From JAABVD01 sp965204545 (GTDB lineage: Bacteria; Verrucomicrobiota; Verrucomicrobiia; Opitutales; UBA2995): 64,000 bases of DNA. The notes below the pieces were generated by a model. That model saw only the letters and a list, made by a program, of their open reading frames with translations, did not search any database and was not told the origin of the DNA. Position numbers and translations under genes: made by a program. Position 1 is the first letter of the stretch; every line of letters begins with the position of its first letter. The DNA lies in assembly GCA_965204545.1 (NCBI GenBank), contig CBDBFA010000003.1:2480001-2544000 (forward strand), given 5' to 3'. Below are positions 25,824 through 34,071 of this stretch, one piece after another.

Positions 25824-25900
25824 TGGTGGGAGATGGCAGATTCGAACTGCCGACCCCTTGCGTGTCGAGCAAGTGCTCTAACCAGCTGAGCTAATCCCCC
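25824..25900 (-). tRNA. tRNA-Val (GAC)
   Basis: Reading leftward from 25900, GGGGGAT forms the acceptor arm with ATCTCCC. AGCTCAGCTGGTTAGAGC is the D arm. The anticodon stem is CTTGC / GCAAG with loop TCGACAC, so the anticodon is GAC. The T arm has GTTCGAATC. A CCA end is encoded (complement of 25824-25826). One G-U pair occurs in the acceptor stem. The accessory TA patch lies at its 3' side. Confidence 0.95.
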
Positions 25901-25955
25901 ACTTGGAAAAGGTTTATCAGCCAATTGAAGAATTGCGGGTTGGCAAGAATAAAGG

Positions 25956-27065
25956 TCATGACGCGGCCGGATTGAACTTGAATAACACCACGTCCCCATC
26001 CCTGATGGTGTAAGATTTGCCTTCCAGCCGATAGGCTCCTGCCCCCCGCGCCGCCAAGTCGCTGCCGGCGGCGAACAGGTCGTGGCAGGAAACGACTTCC
26101 GCCTTGATGAATCCCCGTTTAAAATCGGTGTGGATGACCCCAGCGGCGCGGGGAGCCTTGGTATTTTGAGGAACTGTCCAGGCCCGGACCTGCTCTTCGT
26201 TTTTGGTGAAAAAGGTCACCAACCCCAGCAGGCGGTAAACGGCACGGATGAGCACGCTGACCCCGGAATTCTCCACTCCCAAAACGGCCAGAAACTCCTT
26301 GGCTTCTTCCTCGCTCAAGTCGGCCAACTCGGATTCCAGACGGGCGCTCAGGCCAACGCACTCGGAGTCGAGGTGTCGGGCGGCGTATTGCTCGACTCGC
26401 TTCAGGTAGGGGTTCGTTGCCAGGTCGACCAGATCCTCTTCCGCAACATTGGCTGCAAACAGGGTGGGTTTGGAGGAGAGCAGAAAAAAGGAGTTCAACA
26501 CCGCCTCCTCCTCATCCGTTGCCGGGAAGGTGTTAGCGGGTTTTCCATCGTTAAGGTGGGGCATCAGTCTATCGATCAGCTCCACTCCGGCCCGGGCAAC
26601 CTTATCATTGCTCCGGGACAATTTGATCAATTTCTCCCTTCTTCTTTCCAGGGAGGCGATGTCGGCCAGAATGAGTTCGGCGTTTATGATCTCGATATCG
26701 CGGATGGGGTCGACGGATCCCATAGGGTTGACGATGTCGTCCTCAAAGCACCGAACTACTTGAATAAGGGCATCGCATTCCCGGATGTGGGCCAGAAACC
26801 GGTTGCCCAGACCCTCCCCTTTATGGGCCCCCTCTACCAGCCCGGCGATGTCCTTGAATTCGATGGCTGCCGGTATGACGGTGTCGTTACGTGTGATTTC
26901 AGCCAGGGGTTGCAACCGCTCGTCTGGGACCTGAACCACCCCCACATTCGGATTGATGGTGCAAAAGGGGTAGTTGGCCGCCGCCGCCTTCCGCGTCTGC
27001 GTTACGGCGTTGAACAAGGTCGATTTACCCACATTGGGAATGCCCACGATACCTGCCTGCAGCAT
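25956..27065 (-). CDS. ychF: Redox-regulated P-loop ATPase YchF (Obg family)
   Basis: This 369-residue translation-associated P-loop protein has G1 GIPNVGKSTLFNAVT at residues 6-20, the switch I segment NYPFCTINPNVG, and G3 DIAGLVEGAHKGEGLGN. The G4 position reads NVAEED, the NxxE form that makes YchF prefer ATP over GTP. A helical insert is followed by the C-terminal TGS domain (VRAWTVPQNTKAPRAAGVIH ... YTIRDGDVVLFKFN). It is commonly a single-copy conserved gene. It is read away from rpsP with a repeat-containing spacer between. Confidence 0.96.
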   Translation of the reverse strand: MLQAGIVGIPNVGKSTLFNAVTQTRKAAAANYPFCTINPNVGVVQVPDERLQPLAEITRNDTVIPAAIEFKDIAGLVEGAHKGEGLGNRFLAHIRECDALIQVVRCFEDDIVNPMGSVDPIRDIEIINAELILADIASLERRREKLIKLSRSNDKVARAGVELIDRLMPHLNDGKPANTFPATDEEEAVLNSFFLLSSKPTLFAANVAEEDLVDLATNPYLKRVEQYAARHLDSECVGLSARLESELADLSEEEAKEFLAVLGVENSGVSVLIRAVYRLLGLVTFFTKNEEQVRAWTVPQNTKAPRAAGVIHTDFKRGFIKAEVVSCHDLFAAGSDLAARGAGAYRLEGKSYTIRDGDVVLFKFNPAAS

Positions 27066-27397
27066 AAGAATTTCAGTGGTTAGTGGTCAGTGATGAGTAA
27101 TAAGAGTTCAGAGGGCAGTGTTGAGTAATTTCCGGATGCTCGATGCTGGGTTCTGGGTTCTGGGTTCTGGGTTCTGGGCTGAGCGTCTTGTAGAGAGTCA
27201 ATTTTAAAATCCTAAAAGGTGCCTCCAGGCGCCTTTGTGCATTGGCGTCAGCCAATTCTATATTTCCAGTCGAAAAATTCGCTGGAAAGGTTCATTCGCG
27301 GCCAACGGCAAAGACAATCACAAAGTTGTATTGACAAGCCTTTCCGGTCCCATTGAGTTCTTTCCCTTTTCCTAAATCCTGCAACAGGTATTCAAAC
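27066..27397. repeat. Gap with AGTGGTCAGTG and GGGTTCT tandem words; rpsP promoter region
   Basis: After the ychF start come AGTGGTTAGTGGTCAGTGATG (27077 on), AGAGTTCAGAGGGCAG, and four TGGGTTC heptamers around 27143-27175. A short GCGCC-containing block lies near 27225. A TTGACA hexamer at 27331-27336, with no good -10, could drive rpsP. No gene is seen. Confidence 0.6.
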
Positions 27398-27745
27398 ATG
27401 GCGCTTCGTATAAAATTAGCCCGGCGAGGATCGGCCCACAACCCGGTTTACCGCGTCGTTGTCGGTGAGGCCCGCTCTAAACGCGACGGTAAATTCGTCG
27501 AGTGGATCGGAACCTATTCACCCAAAGCTCCTCACGGGAAGTTGAGGCTTAAACTGGACCGCGCGGATTACTGGATAGGCCTCGGGGCGAAACCGACCGA
27601 TACGGTTCGCTCCCTCATCAACCAGGTGCGGCGGCGTGAGGAGGAAGACGAGGCCGCGGTCGATGGAACCGCCACGCAGGAAGTTGAAGCGACCACCGAG
27701 GCCGAACCAACTGCTGAAGCCTCTCCGGGAAAAGAAGAGTCCTGA
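27398..27745 (+). CDS. rpsP: 30S ribosomal protein S16
   Basis: This is a small-subunit assembly protein. The chain from the ATG at 27398 starts MALRIKLARRGSAHNPVYRV and includes VVGEARSKRDGKFVEWIGTY, the family core. A longer frame starts at 27353 but adds an unlikely leader. After the conserved 80 residues there is an acidic, low-complexity extension rich in Glu, Ala and Thr, common in S16 of this phylum. It is the first gene of rpsP-trmD-rplS. The usual rimM gene is missing between S16 and trmD. Confidence 0.96.
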   Translation: MALRIKLARRGSAHNPVYRVVVGEARSKRDGKFVEWIGTYSPKAPHGKLRLKLDRADYWIGLGAKPTDTVRSLINQVRRREEEDEAAVDGTATQEVEATTEAEPTAEASPGKEES

Positions 27746-27785
27746 ATGGATAGATCAAAAAATTACCTCGTGAAAGACCCATCCC

Positions 27786-28481
27786 ATGGAAACGATGCTC
27801 ACCATAGATTTGCTGACCCTGTTTCCGGGAATGGCGCGGGGGTACTTGGATGAAAGCATCATTGGGCGGGCCATAAGGCACGGCCTCCTCGCGATTCGGG
27901 TGCGTAACATTCGCGACTGGGCCGAGGGAAAACACAAGATTACGGATGACCGGCCCTTTGGGGGTGGCGCAGGCATGGTCATGAAACCGGAACCCTTATT
28001 CGCTGCTGTGGAATCGCTCCGGCGGGCCGATTCCCAGGTCATCTACATGGCTCCCGACGGGGAGAAATTGACCCCATCCCTGGCCGAGGACTTGAGCCGG
28101 TCTTCCCACCTCATAATGTTGAGCGGTCATTACGAGGGGGTCGATCAACGAGTGAGAGATTGCCTGGTCGATCGGGAAATCAGTATCGGCGACTACGTGC
28201 TCACCAATGGCACCGTTGCCGCCTGTGTAGTGATCGACGCCCTGGCCCGTTACGTCCCGGGAGTTTTGGGAGAGGAAAAATCATTGACCCAGGATTCCTT
28301 CGTGGGCAGGCTCCTCGCTTTTCCTCAATTTACTCGCCCGGCGGAGTTCCGTGGCATGCGGGTTCCCGAGGTGTTACTGTCCGGTAACCACGCTGAAATT
28401 GCGGCTTGGCGACTCGCTCAACGCCGGAAGAAAACCGAAACCAGACGACCCGATATTTTTCTCAACCCTTCCGAATCATGA
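27786..28481 (+). CDS. trmD: tRNA (guanine-N1)-methyltransferase TrmD
   Basis: TrmD methylates G37 of tRNAs with SAM and prevents +1 frameshifting. The 231-residue SPOUT protein shows DDRPFGGGAGMVMKPEPL, IMLSGHYEGVDQRVRDCL and SIGDYVLTNGTVAACVVIDA, the deep trefoil-knot SAM site; the family's usual GELP/GGE strand reads GDYVLTNGT here. The C-terminal domain (FPQFTRPAEFRGMRVPEVLL) is conserved. It lies 40 bp after rpsP, and its stop overlaps the rplS ATG. Confidence 0.96.
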   Translation: METMLTIDLLTLFPGMARGYLDESIIGRAIRHGLLAIRVRNIRDWAEGKHKITDDRPFGGGAGMVMKPEPLFAAVESLRRADSQVIYMAPDGEKLTPSLAEDLSRSSHLIMLSGHYEGVDQRVRDCLVDREISIGDYVLTNGTVAACVVIDALARYVPGVLGEEKSLTQDSFVGRLLAFPQFTRPAEFRGMRVPEVLLSGNHAEIAAWRLAQRRKKTETRRPDIFLNPSES

Positions 28482-28828
28482 ACCGAGTAATCAACGAAAT
28501 AACCAAGGACGCCATCCGCACCGATCTAGTCGATTTCAAAGTAGGTGACGGGGTGCGGGTGCACCTGAAAATTCACGAGGGCGGCAAGGAACGCATCCAG
28601 ATCTTTGCCGGGATCGTCATTGCTCGCCGTGGCAGCGGTATCCACGAAACCTTTACCGTCCGCCGCATTTCCTTTGGCGAAGGGGTGGAAAAAGTCTTTC
28701 CCCTGAACGCGCCTACCATCGACAAAATCGAGGTCGACCGGGTGAGCGTGAGGCGACGGGCACGCCTATACTACCTGCGGGACCGCATAGGGAAACAAGC
28801 CACCAAGGTTAAGGAAAAACGCCGGTGA
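28478..28828 (+). CDS. rplS: 50S ribosomal protein L19
   Basis: L19 sits at the subunit interface. The 116-residue protein starts at the ATG overlapping the trmD stop (MNRVINEITKDAIRTDLVDF), with core VGDGVRVHLKIHEGGKERIQ, FAGIVIARRGSGIHETFTVR and VRRRARLYYLRDRIGK. An earlier in-frame ATG inside trmD is not the start. Its stop TGA is followed at once by GGCGCCAATTAGGAATTAGG, one of the recurrent words. Confidence 0.97.
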   Translation: MNRVINEITKDAIRTDLVDFKVGDGVRVHLKIHEGGKERIQIFAGIVIARRGSGIHETFTVRRISFGEGVEKVFPLNAPTIDKIEVDRVSVRRRARLYYLRDRIGKQATKVKEKRR

Positions 28829-29186
28829 GGCGCCAATTAGGAATTAGGAATGAAAAGACACATCCGCCTTCGCCGAAGGCCTACCATGCTCTGCCTGACG
28901 GCTCCGCACGGCACAGCGGCGTGACAGGGAAGGGATAGAGGATTATCGTAATCGTGATCGTGATCATGATCGAAAAGGGAGAGAGGACTCTCGCCAAGAT
29001 CTCCAAGAACGCTAAGAGATCCGGCTTTGCCGGAACAAGAGATAACGGAGGGGGGACATTCCTGTCCCCCCACCAGGCCAATTGGCGCGCCCCCGCGCGC
29101 CTTGTAACCTTGTAGGAGCGGCTTTTCGCCGCGATCATTTTTATATTCGCAAACCGGTCTGCGGGGGATTAGGTAATGCATTGAAA
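28829..29186. repeat. Repeat-rich gap with two hairpins before the sulfatase maturase
   Basis: No gene is seen. Contents in order: GGCGCCAATTAGGAATTAGG at the rplS stop; a GATCGTGATCATGATCG run near 28950-28973; a CTCGCCAAGATCTCCAAGAACG block near 28991; a hairpin with 9-bp stem GGGGGGACA / TGTCCCCCC at 29050-29071; a GGCGCGCCCCCGCGCGCC block near 29083-29100; and a TGTAGGAGCGGCTTTTCGCC REP-like motif at 29111-29136 with stem GCGGC / GCCGC. Confidence 0.7.
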
Positions 29187-30473
29187 ATGTCGGTTCAATC
29201 TCGGTTGCCCTTCCATGTAATGACCAAGCCCATTGGGCCGTTGTGCAATCTCGATTGTTCCTATTGCTTTTATTTGGAGAAGGAGGCGCTCTTTAAAAAG
29301 GGGGCATCGCGCAGAATGGCCTTCGATGTATTGGAGACCTATATCGAGGATTACATCGCTTCTCAACCCAACGATTCGGTTTCCTTTGCCTGGCAGGGTG
29401 GGGAGCCCACCCTCTTGGGAGTCGATTACTTCCGCAAGGTGGTGGAGTTGCAGAAGAAACATGCCAAGGGCAAGAAGGTCGAAAACGCCTTCCAGACCAA
29501 CGGGACCTTGCTCAATGATGAATGGTGCGCATTTTTTCGGAAAAACGACTTCCTGATCGGGCTCAGCATAGATGGTCCTCGCCAACTCCACGATGCCTAC
29601 CGCATCGACAAACGTCGCAAACCCTCCTTTGACCGGGTCATGGCGGGACTGGGATTCCTCAAGAAGCACCGAGTCAGGTTCAATACCCTCACCTGCGTAA
29701 ACCGCAAGAACATGAAGTCGGGCAGGGAGGTTTACCGGTTTCTCAAATCCATCGGATCGAATTTCATGCAGTTTATCCCCATCGTGGAGCGCAGGCCGGG
29801 GAAGAGGGAAGAAAACCTCGGGTTATGGATGGCCCAACCTCCGGCCGGAAAGATGGAGGAGGAAGACGACCTTCCCGTGACCGCCTGGAGCGTAAGGCCC
29901 CGCTTTTACGGGCAGTTTCTCTGCGATATTTTCGACGAATGGATCAAGGCGGACGTGGGAAAAATCTTTGTTCAGATGTTCGATACGGCATTGGGCAAGT
30001 GGCTCGGTGTTCCGGGCGGTCTCTGTATCTTCGAAGAAACCTGTGGCAGGGCCATGGCCATCGAGCATACCGGAGACGTGTATTCATGCGACCATTACGT
30101 CTACCCGAAGCATAAAATCGGGAATGTCATGGAGTCTTCCCTGGGGGAGATGACCCAATCCCGCCAGCAGGTGAAATTCGGCAACGACAAGCGAGACTCC
30201 CTTCCCCGGATGTGCCGTGAATGCGAATTCAGGTTCGCCTGCAACGGGGGTTGCCCCAAGCAGCGGTTCATGAAAACGCCCGATGGAGAACCGGGACTCA
30301 ACTACCTCTGCGAGGGTTACCTGATGTTCTACCGCCATTCCAAGGATGCCATGCAAACCATGGCGCAGCTCTACCGCATGGGACGGTCCCCCGCCGAAAT
30401 CATGCGAATGGGAAGAGAATCAGGAATTAGGAATGGCCTCTCGCAAAGTTCGCCAAGAACGCAAAGACAGTGA
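29187..30473 (+). CDS. Anaerobic-type sulfatase-maturating enzyme (radical SAM/SPASM)
   Basis: This radical SAM enzyme converts the active-site Cys or Ser of sulfatases to formylglycine. The start at 29187 gives 428 residues with the cluster motif CNLDCSYC (Cys20, Cys24, Cys27) directly after PFHVMTKPIGPL, a signature of this family. The SPASM region contains ETCGRAMAIEHTGDVYSCDH and CRECEFRFACNGGCPKQRF for the two auxiliary clusters. A Cys-type sulfatase is encoded at 49742. The last about 17 residues (SGIRNGLSQSSPRTQRQ) are encoded by intergenic repeat words (AGGAATTAGGAATGG, CTCGCAAAGTTCGCC), so the gene appears extended into a repeat. An upstream frame from 29082 is repeat-derived and rejected. 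Confidence 0.92.
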   Translation: MSVQSRLPFHVMTKPIGPLCNLDCSYCFYLEKEALFKKGASRRMAFDVLETYIEDYIASQPNDSVSFAWQGGEPTLLGVDYFRKVVELQKKHAKGKKVENAFQTNGTLLNDEWCAFFRKNDFLIGLSIDGPRQLHDAYRIDKRRKPSFDRVMAGLGFLKKHRVRFNTLTCVNRKNMKSGREVYRFLKSIGSNFMQFIPIVERRPGKREENLGLWMAQPPAGKMEEEDDLPVTAWSVRPRFYGQFLCDIFDEWIKADVGKIFVQMFDTALGKWLGVPGGLCIFEETCGRAMAIEHTGDVYSCDHYVYPKHKIGNVMESSLGEMTQSRQQVKFGNDKRDSLPRMCRECEFRFACNGGCPKQRFMKTPDGEPGLNYLCEGYLMFYRHSKDAMQTMAQLYRMGRSPAEIMRMGRESGIRNGLSQSSPRTQRQ

Positions 30474-30570
30474 TGAATCAGGAATCAACCACAAAGAGCA
30501 CAGAGAGCGCCTTTGGCACCCTTTTTCCTTTGTGTCTTTTGTGCCTTTTGTGGTTAGTCCCTCCTAATTG
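30474..30570. repeat. Short convergent gap of repeat words
   Basis: It holds ACCACAAAGAGCACAGAGAG, TTTGTGTCTTTTGTGCC and TCCTAATTGCTAATTAGCGCC. The last block supplies the stop and final codons of the minus-strand gene that begins at 31734. Confidence 0.7.
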
Positions 30571-31734
30571 CTAATTAGCGCCTTTCGCGCTCTCGGAGGG
30601 GATGATCAGGAAGAGGTCGATGGTTTCCTTGGCCCGCCGACCCCACTCCTCGGCATCGTAGTTATCCAACTGTTCGATTTCCCCGGCGTGGGAAAAATGA
30701 AGTTGGTAAAGCTCCATGTCCTGATATTCCGACTTCAACTGGAACCGGTCGCGTTCGGCCAACACGGCGTTCCAGGCCTGGCGGACGGCCCGCCAATAGG
30801 GCTCGGTTTTGGTCCAGCTCTTTTCGGCGGCGCTCAGATCCGGTTCACTGATTCTCTCATAGCGGTTCAAGCCGACTTCCTGGGCAATGTAGGTTTCGGA
30901 TTGGTTGGCCCTCAAGGATTTCCGGTTGTGCTGTTCGTGCAGCCAACCGGTGGGGACAATGGTGATTTTGTGTTCGCCTCGAAGAACGTTGTAATCACTG
31001 CGGACGGAATATTCCCTTCGTGGAAGGGGGCGACGGCTGGTCCGGCTCGTCCAGGACGAATAGTTTTTTCCATGGGACCAACGTCCCAGAACTTCATAGC
31101 GCGGCGAATCGTCCACCTGGAACACAGCTTGCGACCAGGCCCCTTTGACCTCCTCCTCCGGCAATCGCTGACGGGCCCAGGTTCTGTCGCCGCGGTAGGT
31201 GTGCAGGTCGGCATCCTGGTAGGTCCAGTCCTGGCGCCAGTGTTTCATGACCAGAGGACCTGTCACTTCACCCGACTCATCTTGAAAATACATGACCAGG
31301 GTATGCTGCAGACTGATATATTCTCCAGTGTCTTCGATAACGGCAACATGTTCGGTGCCCCAGGAGAAATAAGGGCGAGGCGGAGTATAGGCATCGGTAA
31401 AGCCGGCCGTTTCAGTAAATTGAAAGCTGGTGCGGAAATTGCCCGCCATAGCCAGAATAGCCCTTCGGTCGCGTTCGAAAAGATCGAGGTCCGGTTCCTG
31501 GAGGTCCATCCATCTAGGGTCGGGCTCGGTGGCGAGGGCGACCTCGGTTCCACGGGTCGTTCCACCCCTGGAAATCATCATTTCCGGTTCTAAAAAGGGC
31601 CAGGCAAAAGCGAGAGGCCCGGTCTTCCTTACTTCAGGGGTTGAGGTTTCATCTCCTTGCTTGTGAACGGACTGGCAGCCACAAAAAACGGAGACCTGCC
31701 CCGCTAATATCAATAGGATCAAAATTGTCTTCAT
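30571..31734 (-). CDS. DUF6607-like putative lipoprotein
   Basis: This 387-residue protein has a signal peptide MKTILILLILAGQVSVFCGC with a cysteine at the lipobox position, so it is probably a lipoprotein. The body shows DRRAILAMAGNFRTSFQFTE, VMKHWRQDWTYQDADLHTYR, VFQVDDSPRYEVLGRWSH and SRRPLPRREYSVRSDYNVL, which I recognise as the DUF6607 pattern; no biochemical role is known. The C-terminal SAKGAN is read from the GCGCCAATTAG-type repeat word, as in the sulfatase at 49742. It lies 62 bp downstream of fusA2 on the same strand and may share its transcript. Confidence 0.72.
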   Translation of the reverse strand: MKTILILLILAGQVSVFCGCQSVHKQGDETSTPEVRKTGPLAFAWPFLEPEMMISRGGTTRGTEVALATEPDPRWMDLQEPDLDLFERDRRAILAMAGNFRTSFQFTETAGFTDAYTPPRPYFSWGTEHVAVIEDTGEYISLQHTLVMYFQDESGEVTGPLVMKHWRQDWTYQDADLHTYRGDRTWARQRLPEEEVKGAWSQAVFQVDDSPRYEVLGRWSHGKNYSSWTSRTSRRPLPRREYSVRSDYNVLRGEHKITIVPTGWLHEQHNRKSLRANQSETYIAQEVGLNRYERISEPDLSAAEKSWTKTEPYWRAVRQAWNAVLAERDRFQLKSEYQDMELYQLHFSHAGEIEQLDNYDAEEWGRRAKETIDLFLIIPSESAKGAN

Positions 31735-31796
31735 GGAAAGGTACTGCTTCGCATTCGGCAGGGTACAGGTTCCCCCTCGGTTGCGAGAAATGCCGG

Positions 31797-33863
31797 CTAT
31801 TGATCTGCCGCGGCCTGAATGACCTTGGCCTCCACCTCGGGGGGCAGGTATTCGTAGTGGTCGAACACTTCGGAGTGGACCCCGCTTCCACCCGTGATGG
31901 AGCGGAGCTTGGTGGCGTAACGGTAGAGTTCCATTTCGGGAGCCTGGGCGCGAACCACTTGGTATTTGCCGTCCACGTCGACACCTTGGATACGACCGCG
32001 GATGCTGGATATATCGCCCATGACATCACCGAGGTAGGCTTCGGGAACGCGGATTTCCAATTGCATGATGGGTTCCAGGAGACAGGGCTTGGCCGATTTG
32101 AAGGCTTGGCGGAAGGCCTCCTTTCCCGCGATTTGGAAAGCGATGTCCTTGGAATCGACCGGGTGCATCTTTCCATCGTAGAAATCGATGGCCAGGTCGG
32201 TTACGTGGTAACCGGCCAGGATTCCCTCGGTCACAGCCGCGTTGATGCCTTTTTCCACGGAAGGCACGAAGACGCGGTCCACGTTTTGTCCGACCAGGGA
32301 ATCCTTGAATTCAATTCCGCTATCGCGTTCCCCCGGTTTGATACGCATCCACACCTCGGCGAACTGTCCGGCGCCGCCCGATTGCTTTTTGTGGCGGTAC
32401 TTGGATTCGGTGGGCGCCCGGATGGTTTCGCGGAATGCCACGCGGGGTTGGGTGAGGTCGATCGACACGTTGAAACGGTTTTTCAGGCGGTTTTTGATCA
32501 CTTCCATGTGCAATTCACCCTGGCCGCTGAGTACCAATTCATTGGTTTCGAGGTTGTTCCTATAGAGAAAAGTAGGATCTTCCTCGTGCAAAGTAGCCAG
32601 AGCCTCGGCCAGTTTCTCCTCATCCCCCCGATGGGTTACCACCAGGGAGGCGCTGATGTTGGGCTTGGGATATTCCACCTGGGAAAGTTTCACCCTCCGG
32701 TTGCGACTGGTCAGGGTATTTCCAGTATGGGTATCGCGCAGTTTGGCCATGACCCCGATATCCCCGGGGCCGACCTGGTCGATCAACTTGCGCTGGTGAC
32801 CTTGAAGGACGAAGACCTGGCCGATCTTTTCCGATTTGTCCCGGTTGGGATTAAAAAGCTCGATTCCGCTTTTGATGCTGCCGGAGTAGGTTCGGCAGAA
32901 GGACAATTCCCCTACGTGTGCTTCGCTGATGGTCTTCCAGATATAACAGGACGGCTCTTTGTCCCCCAAAGATACGGTGACGGTTTCGCCCTTGGAATCC
33001 TCCACTTCGACACCACCGCGGTCGACCGGCGAGCTTCCGTATTTGGCGATAATATCCATTAGCCGCCGCACGCCGATGTTGGGCACTGCCGCCGCGGCAA
33101 AAAGCGGTATGAATACCCCCTCGCGCATGGCTTGGTGAACACCGCCCCGCAACTCATCCTCGGTAAGGTTTCCCTGGTCGAAGAACTTTTCCAGGAGGCT
33201 GTCGTCGGCTTCGGCCACGTATTCGATGAGCTCTTCGTGCAATGCTTCCACCCGCTCCTTCCACTCCCCTTCCGGCTGCGATTCGGTAAAGGCGCCGGAC
33301 CGGTCGGTGGCGTATTGGATTTCCACGCATCGGAGCACGTCCAAGACCCGCGTGAACCCGGGGCCCGCCGCTACGGGAAGGGTCATGGGGAAGACGTTTC
33401 GGCCAAAATTATCCCTCAGGTCGGCCAGGACCTGATCGAAGTCGATGTTTTCCTTATCACAGGCGTTCACCACGATCATCTTGGGGATTTGGAAGTTGCT
33501 GGCGTAATCCCATACCTGGTCGGTCCCCAACTGGGGGCCGCTGGCAGCGTCGACCACCACCAGGGCGAAATCACTCACCCGAAGCGCCCCCAGGCTTTCG
33601 CTGATGAAATCGAAATACCCCGGGGCATCGATGATATTGAACTTGTTCTCCTTCCAGGCACAATGAAGGAGCGACGCATGCAGGGAAATCTGTCGCTCCT
33701 TTTCACTGGGGTGGTAATCGCTCACTGTGTTATGGGACTCGATGGAGCCCATGCGACTGATGGCGCCCGCACAGGCCAGCATGGCCTCGGCGAGCATGGT
33801 TTTTCCTGCGCCCTGGTGACCGACCAGGGCAAAGTTCCTTATTTGTTCGGGAGTAAACGGCAT
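31797..33863 (-). CDS. Elongation factor G-like protein (FusA2 group)
   Basis: This 688-residue translational GTPase homologue has G1 GHQGAGKTMLAEAM at residues 13-26, G3 DAPGYFDF, and G4 written NACDKEN instead of the usual NKxD, as often in the FusA2 (EF-G II) group. Domain II to V follow, with SGQGELHMEVIKNRLKNRFN, YRHKKQSGGAGQFAEVWMRI and PEAYLGDVMGDISSIRGRIQ. The start MPFTPEQIRNFALVG at 33863 is better than an upstream start at 33965, whose leader resembles nothing. It is unlikely to be the housekeeping EF-G, and its role is unclear (ribosome rescue or stress have been proposed for relatives). Confidence 0.88.
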   Translation of the reverse strand: MPFTPEQIRNFALVGHQGAGKTMLAEAMLACAGAISRMGSIESHNTVSDYHPSEKERQISLHASLLHCAWKENKFNIIDAPGYFDFISESLGALRVSDFALVVVDAASGPQLGTDQVWDYASNFQIPKMIVVNACDKENIDFDQVLADLRDNFGRNVFPMTLPVAAGPGFTRVLDVLRCVEIQYATDRSGAFTESQPEGEWKERVEALHEELIEYVAEADDSLLEKFFDQGNLTEDELRGGVHQAMREGVFIPLFAAAAVPNIGVRRLMDIIAKYGSSPVDRGGVEVEDSKGETVTVSLGDKEPSCYIWKTISEAHVGELSFCRTYSGSIKSGIELFNPNRDKSEKIGQVFVLQGHQRKLIDQVGPGDIGVMAKLRDTHTGNTLTSRNRRVKLSQVEYPKPNISASLVVTHRGDEEKLAEALATLHEEDPTFLYRNNLETNELVLSGQGELHMEVIKNRLKNRFNVSIDLTQPRVAFRETIRAPTESKYRHKKQSGGAGQFAEVWMRIKPGERDSGIEFKDSLVGQNVDRVFVPSVEKGINAAVTEGILAGYHVTDLAIDFYDGKMHPVDSKDIAFQIAGKEAFRQAFKSAKPCLLEPIMQLEIRVPEAYLGDVMGDISSIRGRIQGVDVDGKYQVVRAQAPEMELYRYATKLRSITGGSGVHSEVFDHYEYLPPEVEAKVIQAAADQ

Positions 33864-34071
33864 ATCGGTTATGAACAGCTTCGAATAGACGGTATGGGTT
33901 CGCGCCAGGGGCGTCCCGGCCTTGCGAAAGAAGGGAAACTTAGGACAGCCTTCCACCCTTGCCAAGTGGAATTCAGGACTTTTTACGGGTTTAACCGGCT
34001 GGGAAAAAAAGATGAATGCTCAGGCCATGTTTCGCTTCACTTTTACCCGCAGCCATTCATCATTTGGGGTC

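Noticed and set aside
26082..27083. 333-codon plus-strand frame
   Set aside because: It is the shadow of ychF; no domain pattern.
31641..33062. 473-codon open frame on the plus strand
   Set aside because: It lies antisense to the fusA2 gene and the DUF6607 gene start, has no recognisable domain, and is explained by high GC content opposite a real gene.
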